Assembly: GCA_030431355.1 (NCBI GenBank)
Contig: JAUIJG010000308.1
Span: 1 to 6,597, forward strand
Direction of reading: 5' to 3'
Length of the DNA stretch: 6,597 bases
DNA from: a bacterium
GTDB lineage: Bacteria > Cyanobacteriota > Vampirovibrionia > Obscuribacterales > Obscuribacteraceae
In this document: piece after piece, positions 1-5,262 of the stretch
Layout: every line of letters starts with the position of its first letter
Position numbering within the stretch: the first letter of the stretch is position 1
Program-made: the position numbers and the translations under genes
The notes under the pieces: generated by a model
The model's input: only the letters and a program-made list of their open reading frames with translations
The model's database searches: none
What the model was told of the DNA's origin: nothing

Positions 1-359
1 GTTTTGCTTCCATCGGTGTAAAAGATTGCTTTGCCGGTCTCTATGTAGTTGTCCTGGGAGGGGCGCTCTTCCGACATTCCCATTTCATAAGCGGCAACAT
101 CTCCATATGAATAGATTTTTCTTCCAAACGCTTTTGCTTTTACTTTCGCAACTTCCATCAATGACGGTGGTGACTTCCAGGGGGGTGTTTTCCTAAAAAC
201 CCCGCGTGCGATTCTAAAAATCCATCCTTTCTTGACCAATTTATGCAGTGTCAAGTCTACTGCGTTGCGGGAACCATATTGTAAGAGTTCTCTAGTGGTA
301 AAAAGGCTCATTTTCGACAAACTGGAAATGTGTTTTTGAACGAATGCTGAAGTGCACAT
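1..359 (-). CDS. AbiEi-type antitoxin / DUF6088-like protein, 3' end off the window
   Basis: The reading frame runs without a stop from an ATG at 357-359 to the left edge, giving 119 residues of the N-terminal part. Residues about 18-55 read as a winged-helix domain (LFTTRELLQYGSRNAVDLTL, then LHKLVKKGWIFRIARGVFRK). This is the pattern of the AbiEi/DUF6088 antitoxins: a GSR-type recognition helix, a short wing, and a 'RIARGVF' strand. After it comes a segment resembling the family's second conserved block, where a 'GA.AAN.LGLS...Y.TDG' pattern is expected: YSYGDVAAYEMGMSEERPS, then FYTDGSKT. In type IV toxin-antitoxin systems AbiEi represses its own operon and neutralises the AbiEii nucleotidyltransferase toxin, normally encoded just downstream. 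That partner would lie beyond position 1 and cannot be seen. The start at 359 was preferred over the in-frame ATG at 377 because AGGAG lies 10 bases before it, while 377 has no ribosome site. It could instead be a solitary regulator of the same fold. Confidence 0.6.
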   Translation of the reverse strand, partial: MCTSAFVQKHISSLSKMSLFTTRELLQYGSRNAVDLTLHKLVKKGWIFRIARGVFRKTPPWKSPPSLMEVAKVKAKAFGRKIYSYGDVAAYEMGMSEERPSQDNYIETGKAIFYTDGSK

Positions 360-369
360 ATTTTCATTT

Positions 370-374
370 CTCCT
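370..374 (-). promoter_or_regulatory. Shine-Dalgarno site deciding the AbiEi-like start
   Basis: AGGAG on the minus strand lies 10 bases before the ATG at 357-359. It also lies inside the potential N-terminal extension from the ATG at 375-377, which argues against that longer start. Confidence 0.5.
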
Positions 375-382
375 CATTGCCA

Positions 383-410
383 ATTATTTTTTAGACGCCT
401 CTAAATTCAA
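383..410 (-). promoter_or_regulatory. Predicted promoter of the AbiEi-like gene with internal palindrome
   Basis: Read on the minus strand there is a -35 box TTGAAT (405-410), a 16-base spacer, and a -10 box AATAAT (383-388). Transcription would begin near 377, just ahead of the AGGAG at 370-374 that serves the ATG at 359, which agrees with the chosen start. The spacer holds a palindrome TTTAGA-CGCC-TCTAAA at 390-405. AbiEi proteins are known to bind inverted repeats in their own promoter, so an autorepressor site here is a reasonable inference, although the arms are only 6 bp. Confidence 0.4.
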
Positions 411-460
411 AAAAGTTCAAAAAATGCCTAAGTTTTCTATTTCAACTCAGCATCTCCATA

Positions 461-494
461 ACCGGAAAGAAAAACGCCCGTTTTTCTTTCCGGT
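461..494. repeat. Perfect 15-bp hairpin
   Basis: Arms at 461-475 and 480-494 are perfect reverse complements (ACCGGAAAGAAAAAC / GTTTTTCTTTCCGGT) around a four-base loop GCCC. No T-run follows the stem on either strand; the T-rich stretch is inside the stem and the GC pairs are at its base. That is not the usual layout of an intrinsic terminator. It may be a transcript-folding element, a protein-binding palindrome, or one copy of a dispersed repeat. Confidence 0.85.
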
Positions 495-735
495 AGGGGA
501 ATTGTCGGAGCGATAAATGCCAGGTACACTGAATTATTGTCCGGATGCAGGCGCCACGCGCAAAATTTCCTCTTCCGGAGTTAGAACAAATATTAAACCG
601 TACTCTGTTTTGTGTACCGAGCAAAAATCTATGGGAATACTAGACATGACCAGGATGAGCTCCGGTCTGCTACCAATTTTAATTTTGGCATCCCGCATTC
701 ATAGAAAATACCAGTGAAAACAATGAGCATTACTA

Positions 736-2367
736 ATGATAGAGAACAAAACACGATATGTTATCCATGTAGATGGTGATCCACTGGATGTAGAGAAAGA
801 AGTCGACCACAACATTAGTTACGACACCGGCACAGCCCACATATATGTGGACAATCAAGGCAGTCTCAGGATTTCTGGCAAAGGACAGGTCCTCAGCGAC
901 ATAAGATTAAATGGACGAGAACTGCCCAGGTGGCTGGGCTCCCTGGAGCTTTTGCCCGGAGACGATCTTAAACTTGGAGAGAAAGAGATTGTCACCATAA
1001 GCATTCCCCCATCGCCGGACAGAGGGGCAGACGCCAACAACAGTCTGGCTATAAAATTAGGCAAAAACAGAACATACGTCAAAGGACATCGACTCATCTG
1101 TGTCGGCGTTAACGAAGGCGACACAAGAGCCATGCTTCGTTTTCGAGGGAAGCAGCTTGAGATAGCCGCTGCCCACCATAAAGACATGGTTTTTGTCTGG
1201 AGTACCAAGGCTAACTATCTTTTCCCTTATCAATGGTACGGTGTCTCTTCCTCGGACGAGATAAGAGTAAGCAGCACCAATGGACACCGGCTGGATCTAT
1301 CCAATTACCAGCAAGATGTTGTTAGCTCCCTACCGGCGGTTGAGGAATTCGCCAGCGAGTCTCCGATTCTTTACGTGGACTCAGAGCGGATCCGCTATCT
1401 TGTATCGGCGGAAATGGAGATAGATGCCGGCGAGACCGAGAAATTGGAGCGTTCAAAGTTTGTGGAACATCTCCTCTGCTTAAATCCTGAAACCAGGATG
1501 GAGGCAGGTTGGAGGTTACGAAAAGAGGCATTAATAAATAGACGCGGCTATATCTATGCCCGGCGACTCCGGGATGACTATCCGGCCATGGTCGAATTCA
1601 GTATCCCGGATCACAGAAGCAATCCCAGAGAATACTATGAACGGGCCGACTTTGCCCTCAGCCGAGTCAGTCATCCTCATATCGTCAGGGTCATAGACTA
1701 TGGAAATGTTGCCCACCCGGGCTATAAGCACGGCGCCTATCATGTAAGGGTTCAGGAGAGACTCACCGGTGTGGGCCTGACCCAGGTTTTGAAGGAGGCT
1801 GGTCGGTTTGACGCCAAGGCTGTTCTAAGCATAATGATTCCTGTCATCGACGGAATTAGAAAAGCCAGTAATAGCAAAACAGCCTTCACGCCCAGCCAAT
1901 CTCTTCTGGAAGCCCGCTATGTTTACGGCAACAAGCCGGTTTGCTGGGATAGATACAAAAATTGCGAATCTATGATCGCTGGTCTTTTTTCTCTTAATCA
2001 GATCTGGCTTTGCGCTCTATCAGATGGGCGAGTAATTGCCAAAGTCGACTGCCATGTACCGGATAATCTCTCTGATCTCCGCCACTATGTGGAGCCGGAA
2101 GAGCGTGCTCTGGGATTGACAGATCACCCGGAAGCCTTGCCGGTTGTGGATGTAGGTAGGGTGCTCTATAAGTTAATCACCGGCACCACTTTTCGTCTCA
2201 GGGAAGACATGAAATACATCTCCGGCAATTTATCCGGTATTGACGCCAGGCTTGAGGAACTTGCACTGTCATGCATCATCGGAAAACCGCTGGAGCGACC
2301 GCGCTCTCTTGCCCAGGTGCAGAAGTTGTTGGAAGAGGTCTGGCGATACATGCACTTTAGTGGTTGA
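736..2367 (+). CDS. FHA-like / degenerate kinase-domain protein (probable pseudokinase)
   Basis: 543 residues, no signal peptide or membrane segment, so probably cytoplasmic. Residues about 30-90 resemble an FHA fold: TAHIYVDNQGSLRI, then IRLNGREL, then LLPGDDLKLGE, matching the 'H...G...NG..L..GD.l.lG' pattern. Residues about 105-180 may be a second beta-sandwich, ending in SSSDEIRV. Residues about 262-537 follow the order of a Ser/Thr kinase fold: a helix-C-like stretch with E302 and HPHIVRVIDYG (313-323); a hinge-like VQERLTGVGL; GRVLYKLITG (474-483), like the usual 'G.vLYeLlTG'; and RPRSLAQVQKLL (521-532), like the last kinase helix. The catalytic parts are missing: VEFSI (286-290) stands where the ATP-binding lysine is expected, no HRD motif is found, and DFG appears as DCH (438-440). 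A scaffold or sensor role is inferred. The start is the only one possible after the in-frame TGA at 724-726. It has no obvious ribosome site. Confidence 0.75.
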   Translation: MIENKTRYVIHVDGDPLDVEKEVDHNISYDTGTAHIYVDNQGSLRISGKGQVLSDIRLNGRELPRWLGSLELLPGDDLKLGEKEIVTISIPPSPDRGADANNSLAIKLGKNRTYVKGHRLICVGVNEGDTRAMLRFRGKQLEIAAAHHKDMVFVWSTKANYLFPYQWYGVSSSDEIRVSSTNGHRLDLSNYQQDVVSSLPAVEEFASESPILYVDSERIRYLVSAEMEIDAGETEKLERSKFVEHLLCLNPETRMEAGWRLRKEALINRRGYIYARRLRDDYPAMVEFSIPDHRSNPREYYERADFALSRVSHPHIVRVIDYGNVAHPGYKHGAYHVRVQERLTGVGLTQVLKEAGRFDAKAVLSIMIPVIDGIRKASNSKTAFTPSQSLLEARYVYGNKPVCWDRYKNCESMIAGLFSLNQIWLCALSDGRVIAKVDCHVPDNLSDLRHYVEPEERALGLTDHPEALPVVDVGRVLYKLITGTTFRLREDMKYISGNLSGIDARLEELALSCIIGKPLERPRSLAQVQKLLEEVWRYMHFSG

Positions 2368-2436
2368 ACAGCCGTCTATCAAATCAATTTAAATCTCTAT
2401 AAATCGCTTCGCGGCTATTTCAACAGTCCGTCTATC
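2367..2436. repeat. Short direct repeat across the convergent gene ends
   Basis: AACAGCCGTCTATC (2367-2380) recurs as AACAGTCCGTCTATC (2422-2436), differing by one inserted base. The second copy lies inside the last codons of the thioredoxin-fusion gene (IDGLL); the first lies just after the pseudokinase stop. It could be a scar of a small duplication of the thioredoxin gene's 3' end, or chance. Confidence 0.55.
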
Positions 2437-3107
2437 GTTCTAGACAAAGCTTGTATAACTCCAGGTTTGCCACCGCCAGGAACACCACGCATCCTGTCCG
2501 CTTCCTGACCGTTTCTATCCAGGAAGATAAGCGTGGGATAGGCGTTGATCTTATATTTCTTAACCAGAGTCTGATTCTGGGAAGCTTCGGCATCCAGTCT
2601 CTCAAAATCTACTTTGCCATGGTAAGAGCGTTCAACTTCGCCCAAAATAGGAGCCAGTCTTTTGCAGGGACCACACCAGGTTGTGTAGAAGTCCAGCACT
2701 TTAGGTCTTCTACCACCATGGGAAGCATAACTCGAGGGGTTAACTCCTGATCCCGAATACTGACTTTTGTAGCCGCTTAAGTTGGAAAGAGCTTTCTGGG
2801 CATTGACCGCCAGTCGATTGTTCCCTGTTTTAGATACCCATTCGTATTCTTGTTTCGCCTGGGAGATCTGGTTCATGTAGTGGAGAGAAAGAGCCTTATA
2901 GTAATGTGCTCCAATATCGGATGGGTTTGCCTTGATTGCTTTGTTGCAATGGCTAAGAGCAGTTTTATAGTCTTTCTTATTAAAACAAGCCACAGCGCTT
3001 GCCAGCTCAGCATTTTTGTCTGCTGCTCGGGCTTCGGAAAAGAAGCAGGGAAAGAGGGAAAGAAGAGCAAGAAGAGTAGCTACCAGGCATAAATGTAGTC
3101 TTCTCAT
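2415..3107 (-). CDS. Exported TPR-thioredoxin fusion protein
   Basis: 230 residues. A Sec signal peptide covers residues 1-28: MRRLHLC, then a hydrophobic LVATLLALLSLFP core, and an A-R-A cleavage site before ADKNAEL. The mature protein would act outside the cytoplasmic membrane. Residues about 33-105 form two to three TPR-like helix pairs (ACFNKKDYKTALSHCNKAIK, then AHYYKALSLHYMNQISQAKQ). A Gly/Ser/Tyr linker (about 111-131) leads to a thioredoxin fold from 134 to 230 with the redox centre WCGPC at 144-148 and the cis-proline in AYPT (P191). All key thioredoxin residues are present, so disulfide exchange is likely; the TPR part probably selects partners. GAGGAA at 3117-3122 lies nine bases before the ATG. 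The gene converges on the pseudokinase gene with only 47 bases between. No partner is evident. The redox chemistry could suit the neighbouring sulfur locus, but that link is speculation. Confidence 0.88.
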   Translation of the reverse strand: MRRLHLCLVATLLALLSLFPCFFSEARAADKNAELASAVACFNKKDYKTALSHCNKAIKANPSDIGAHYYKALSLHYMNQISQAKQEYEWVSKTGNNRLAVNAQKALSNLSGYKSQYSGSGVNPSSYASHGGRRPKVLDFYTTWCGPCKRLAPILGEVERSYHGKVDFERLDAEASQNQTLVKKYKINAYPTLIFLDRNGQEADRMRGVPGGGKPGVIQALSRTIDGLLK

Positions 3108-3222
3108 GTTTTTATGTTCCTCGGCTTGGCTTTAGATTACATTCCGAAGACCATTGTGACATATTCTAAGGTATGCGGTCGACTATTTCTAAAAAGCGAA
3201 GTACAAGCAATTTTTCGACTAT

Positions 3223-3248
3223 ATGGCACGTCTATATGGCTCGTCTAT
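3223..3248. repeat. Tandem 13-bp direct repeat (two copies)
   Basis: ATGGCACGTCTAT (3223-3235) is followed at once by ATGGCTCGTCTAT (3236-3248), 12 of 13 bases identical. A third partial unit, CGACTAT, precedes them. It is probably a replication-slippage product; a repeated protein-binding site upstream of the thioredoxin gene is the alternative. Confidence 0.8.
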
Positions 3249-3274
3249 ACAAATTGAATTTGTTGGTTCTCGAA

Positions 3275-3296
3275 CGGCAAAGCCCATTGCCGGGCT
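3275..3296. terminator. Possible weak terminator of the ArsR gene (alternative hairpins)
   Basis: Two overlapping inverted repeats exclude each other: CGGCAA (3275-3280) with TTGCCG (3287-3292), and AGCCC (3281-3285) with GGGCT (3292-3296). On the minus strand the second hairpin is followed only by TTT. It lies about 60 bases past the ArsR stop codon, the right place for a terminator, but the short stems and poor T-tract make this uncertain. Confidence 0.3.
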
Positions 3297-3357
3297 GATT
3301 TTCTAAAGCCGGTGATATCTGTTCCTGGGATTTCTGGTCTGGTCCTGTCCTGTTATG

Positions 3358-3723
3358 TTAAATGCCGGAGCCTAAAAACTCATCCTGGACCCTGGCATAT
3401 CTTTCTGAAATCGATTTGCAAACAACGTTGCACAGGTCGTAAACAGTATAGTCAACCACCCTATATAAGGAATATAGTCCTTCTTTTCTCTTAGCCAGAA
3501 TTCCCTGGTCTGCCAACAGAGATAAGTGTTTGCTGACATTCGCCTGGCTCATTCCGGTTATCTTGCTGAGGTCCTGGACTGATTTTTCTCCGTCCATGAG
3601 AGCCTGGATCAACTCCAGCCGAGTAGCATCACCCATGGCCCTGAAGTGAGTAGCCACAAGCTCTAATGCTTCCCTTGTCAGGTGCTGCTTCTTCTCTTTT
3701 TTTGTGCTTCTTTTTCTTGCCAT
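3358..3723 (-). CDS. ArsR-family repressor, probable thiol/persulfide or metal sensor
   Basis: 121 residues, usual size for ArsR/SmtB winged-helix repressors. After a basic N-terminus comes LVATHFRAMGDATRLELIQAL (about 22-42), the helix pattern opening this fold. The DNA-reading helix-turn-helix is SVQDLSKITGMSQANVSKHL (48-67), and the wing is ILAKRKEGLYSLYRV. Two cysteines occur, C98 and C102 (YDLCNVVCK), both in the last helix. The persulfide sensors BigR and SqrR use one cysteine near the start of the HTH ('GE.C') and one in the last helix; here the first position is serine (GEKSVQ). So a CxxxC sensor is inferred, and a soft metal ligand is possible. The ATG at 3721-3723 was chosen because the predicted transcription start (about 3752) lies downstream of the TTG at 3768 that would give 136 residues. 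Its ribosome site is poor (GGAG touches the ATG). It diverges from the sulfur operon it presumably represses. Confidence 0.85.
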   Translation of the reverse strand: MARKRSTKKEKKQHLTREALELVATHFRAMGDATRLELIQALMDGEKSVQDLSKITGMSQANVSKHLSLLADQGILAKRKEGLYSLYRVVDYTVYDLCNVVCKSISERYARVQDEFLGSGI

Positions 3724-3758
3724 CTCCGCCACTGTCGGTAAATAAAGACCATATAGAA

Positions 3759-3787
3759 AGGATAACAAGGCTGTGGCAGGCAGTCAA
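3759..3787 (-). promoter_or_regulatory. Predicted promoter of the ArsR gene
   Basis: On the minus strand a -35 box TTGACT (3782-3787) and a -10 box TATCCT (3759-3764) are 17 bases apart. The expected start near 3752 leaves a leader of about 29 bases before the ATG at 3723. The -35 box abuts the half-site at 3788-3797, which would allow self-repression. Confidence 0.55.
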
Positions 3788-3848
3788 TTAGTTAAATGCA
3801 TTCATAGTTATTTGACTATTCAACTAACAGGCGATATAGTTGAATAGT
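3788..3848. promoter_or_regulatory. Multi-site operator for the ArsR repressor
   Basis: A perfect 11-bp inverted repeat, ACTATTCAACT (3815-3825) and AGTTGAATAGT (3838-3848), brackets a 12-base spacer. The motif TTAGTTGAAT recurs as variants at 3788-3797 (TTAGTTAAAT), 3804-3813 (ATAGTTATTT), 3818-3827 (exact, reverse strand) and 3836-3845 (ATAGTTGAAT). Sites two and three also pair as an imperfect 22-bp palindrome at 3807-3828 (9 of 11 positions match). TTGA/TCAA half-sites are typical of ArsR-family operators. Binding by the adjacent regulator is inferred from position. Confidence 0.65.
3812..3840 (+). promoter_or_regulatory. Predicted promoter of the rhodanese-tauE-cstB operon
   Basis: TTGACT (3812-3817), 17 bases, then TATAGT (3835-3840): each box matches the sigma-70 consensus at five of six positions with ideal spacing. 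Transcription would begin near 3847, leaving a leader of about 36 bases before the ATG at 3883. Both boxes overlap the arms of the inverted repeat at 3815-3848, the classic layout for repression by an ArsR-type protein. Confidence 0.75.
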
Positions 3849-3882
3849 GGTTGGTTTTAATTGTAAATAGAGGAGTAAGATC

Positions 3883-4461
3883 ATGCCTGCTAGTGGCGTT
3901 ATATCAGAAATCAAACCAGATGAACTGGTGAAGAGTCTTCGTAGTCAGCCGGAGGCGATTCTACTATTGGACGTGAGAACTGCTCTTGAATTCGATGGAG
4001 AACATATAGAAGGTTCGAGAAGTATTCCTCTCGATTCGATAGGTACAAAAGACCCGGAGATAGGCAAGGAACAGACAGCAGTCTTGATCTGTCGCTCCGG
4101 TAAAAGGGCTGAAAGAGCCGCCACCAAACTCGCTACCTACGGCTATACCGTCAAAGTGCTTGAAGGAGGCATTCTCAATTGGAGAAAGTGCGGCATGCCT
4201 CTTACCGAGGGTAAGAAAAGGTTGTCTTTAGAAAGACAAGTTCAACTTACAATCGGCTTGATTTTGTTGGGATCCGTAGCCCTGGGCTTTCTTGTCAACA
4301 AAGGCTTCTTTGTATTGCCTGGATTCATCGGACTGGGTCTTACATTTGCTGGTTTAACTGGAAACTGTGGTCTGGCTATGTTGATTGCTAAAGCTCCCTG
4401 GAACAGGTTGGACGATTCCAAAGCTGCTGTTGAAGAAAGCGGCTCCTGCTGCTCGCACTAG
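3883..4461 (+). CDS. Membrane-anchored rhodanese with DUF2892 (YgaP-like) domain
   Basis: 192 residues. Residues about 8-108 are a rhodanese domain: LLLDVRTALEFDGEHIEGSRSIP (28-49, in part) and the active loop CRSGKR with catalytic C70, followed by the family's VLEGGILNW (92-100). Residues about 118-175 match the DUF2892/YgaP membrane module: two hydrophobic helices (about 120-137 and 142-160), then NCGLAMLIAKAPWNR. The protein should hold its sulfurtransferase site at the inner face of the membrane and accept or pass on sulfane sulfur as a cysteine persulfide. The tail ends in SCCSH, an extra cysteine pair outside the usual domains that might bind metal or sulfur. AGAGGAG (3869-3875) seven bases before the ATG is a strong ribosome site. 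It is the first gene of the operon, with the exporter gene 25 bases downstream. Both domains being intact makes the assignment firm; the physiological donor is not known. Confidence 0.92.
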   Translation: MPASGVISEIKPDELVKSLRSQPEAILLLDVRTALEFDGEHIEGSRSIPLDSIGTKDPEIGKEQTAVLICRSGKRAERAATKLATYGYTVKVLEGGILNWRKCGMPLTEGKKRLSLERQVQLTIGLILLGSVALGFLVNKGFFVLPGFIGLGLTFAGLTGNCGLAMLIAKAPWNRLDDSKAAVEESGSCCSH

Positions 4462-4486
4462 CCACTTTCTACAAAGGAGCTATCTT

Positions 4487-5242
4487 ATGTTGGCCGGACT
4501 TACCCTGGGATTGGTGACCGGAACCTTGCTTGGACTGCTTGGTGGTGGCGGTAGTATCATCGCAGTTCCAATTCTGGTATATGTTGCCGGATTGGAGACT
4601 AAAATTGCGATCGGAACCAGTCTATTAATTGTCGGTCTGGCAAGTATTTTGGCCGCCCTGATTCATTACAGAAACCGGCAGCTGGTTGTTAATATCGCCA
4701 TCTTCTTTGGACTCGCAGGAATGATGGGAAGTTTCGCCGGGGCTTTCACAGCTCACTTTATGCCCGGAGCTGTTCAACTAGCTCTCTTCTCCTGTCTGAT
4801 GTTTGTTATCGGCTTAATTATGATCGGTAAGGACAAAAATTCAGTGGAGAAGGAAAACTTCATGGATTCTTCCGCCAAGAGAACTACAAGTGTTATTTTC
4901 TCCGGTGCCGGAGCAGGATTTTTAACAGGTTTGCTCGGCGTTGGTGGTGGATTCATCATCGTTCCTGCACTATCCATGGTATTGGGTTTGCCGATTAAAA
5001 AGGCTATCGGAACTTCTCTGGTTATCATCGGATTCAATAGTATAGCTGGAGCCCTTGCCTACAGTAGCCAGATCAGGCTCGGAGGGATGGTTAACGCTTA
5101 TGCCGCAGGCACTCTGGTGGCAGCGCCGGTGGCAGGATACTTTGCTTACAAAATTGAACAAAGTCGCCTGAAGAGATCTTTTGCAATCTTTCTGATGGTT
5201 TTGTCCACCTGGATGATTGCCAAACAGTTTATCCCTGTTTAG
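4487..5242 (+). CDS. TauE/SafE (TSUP) family sulfur-anion exporter
   Basis: 251 residues, normal for the family, with about eight hydrophobic segments in two homologous halves. The internal repeat is plain: LGLLGGGGSIIAVPIL (15-30) against TGLLGVGGGFIIVPAL (147-162), and KIAIGTSLLIVG (39-50) against KKAIGTSLVIIG (171-182). A hydrophilic loop (about 114-135) joins the halves. Members move sulfite, sulfoacetate, thiosulfate or related anions across the membrane; in cst-type operons they are thought to remove sulfite/thiosulfate made during persulfide oxidation. The ATG at 4487 was chosen over an upstream in-frame ATG at 4385, because AAGGAG (4474-4479) lies seven bases before it and the longer form would run through the rhodanese gene and add a non-membrane extension. 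The next gene starts 20 bases after the stop. The exact substrate cannot be told from sequence. Confidence 0.92.
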   Translation: MLAGLTLGLVTGTLLGLLGGGGSIIAVPILVYVAGLETKIAIGTSLLIVGLASILAALIHYRNRQLVVNIAIFFGLAGMMGSFAGAFTAHFMPGAVQLALFSCLMFVIGLIMIGKDKNSVEKENFMDSSAKRTTSVIFSGAGAGFLTGLLGVGGGFIIVPALSMVLGLPIKKAIGTSLVIIGFNSIAGALAYSSQIRLGGMVNAYAAGTLVAAPVAGYFAYKIEQSRLKRSFAIFLMVLSTWMIAKQFIPV

Positions 5243-5262
5243 TGGATGGAGGTTAATTGACG

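Larger units (their letters stand above)
360..735. other. Intergenic region between AbiEi-like and pseudokinase genes
   Basis: This 376-base stretch separates two divergently read genes. It holds the minus-strand promoter and palindrome (383-410) and a strong hairpin (461-494). On the plus strand an ORF at 517-717 (66 codons) has GGAG six bases before its ATG, but the predicted protein shows no recognisable domain or membrane segment pattern and its composition looks random, so it is not called as a gene. No clear plus-strand promoter for the gene at 736 was found. A TTGGCA at 685-690 followed by AT-rich DNA around 701-710 is the only weak candidate. Confidence 0.6.
3108..3357. other. Spacer with tandem repeat and alternative hairpins
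   Basis: Non-coding 250 bases between two minus-strand genes. It contains a tandem 13-bp repeat at 3223-3248, two copies of TCGACTAT (3180-3187 and 3215-3222), and overlapping inverted repeats at 3275-3296. On the minus strand TAGAAT around 3163-3168 could be a -10 box for the thioredoxin gene, but no good -35 box accompanies it, so that promoter is not called. Confidence 0.5.

Noticed and set aside
442..624. 60-codon minus-strand ORF upstream of the AbiEi-like gene
   Set aside because: It reads through the perfect hairpin (461-494), lacks a ribosome site and shows no recognisable protein features.
517..717. 66-codon plus-strand ORF with GGAG six bases before its ATG
   Set aside because: The predicted protein has no recognisable domain, signal or periodicity, and its composition looks like translated non-coding DNA. 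Kept only as a note in the intergenic entry.
855..1743. Several minus-strand ORFs inside the pseudokinase gene
   Set aside because: They are antisense shadows of a long, domain-bearing plus-strand frame and show no features of their own.
2401..2420. Imperfect stem AAATCGC...GGCTATTT as a bidirectional terminator between convergent genes
   Set aside because: The stem has mismatches, only a few pairs, and no proper T-tract; it overlaps the TAG stop of the minus-strand gene.
3724..3768. N-terminal extension of the ArsR protein to a TTG at 3768
   Set aside because: The TTG lies upstream of the predicted transcription start, has no ribosome site, and would overlap the -10 box.
4385..4486. N-terminal extension of the TSUP exporter to an ATG at 4385
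   Set aside because: It overlaps the rhodanese gene in another frame, adds non-family sequence, and a strong ribosome site precedes the ATG at 4487.
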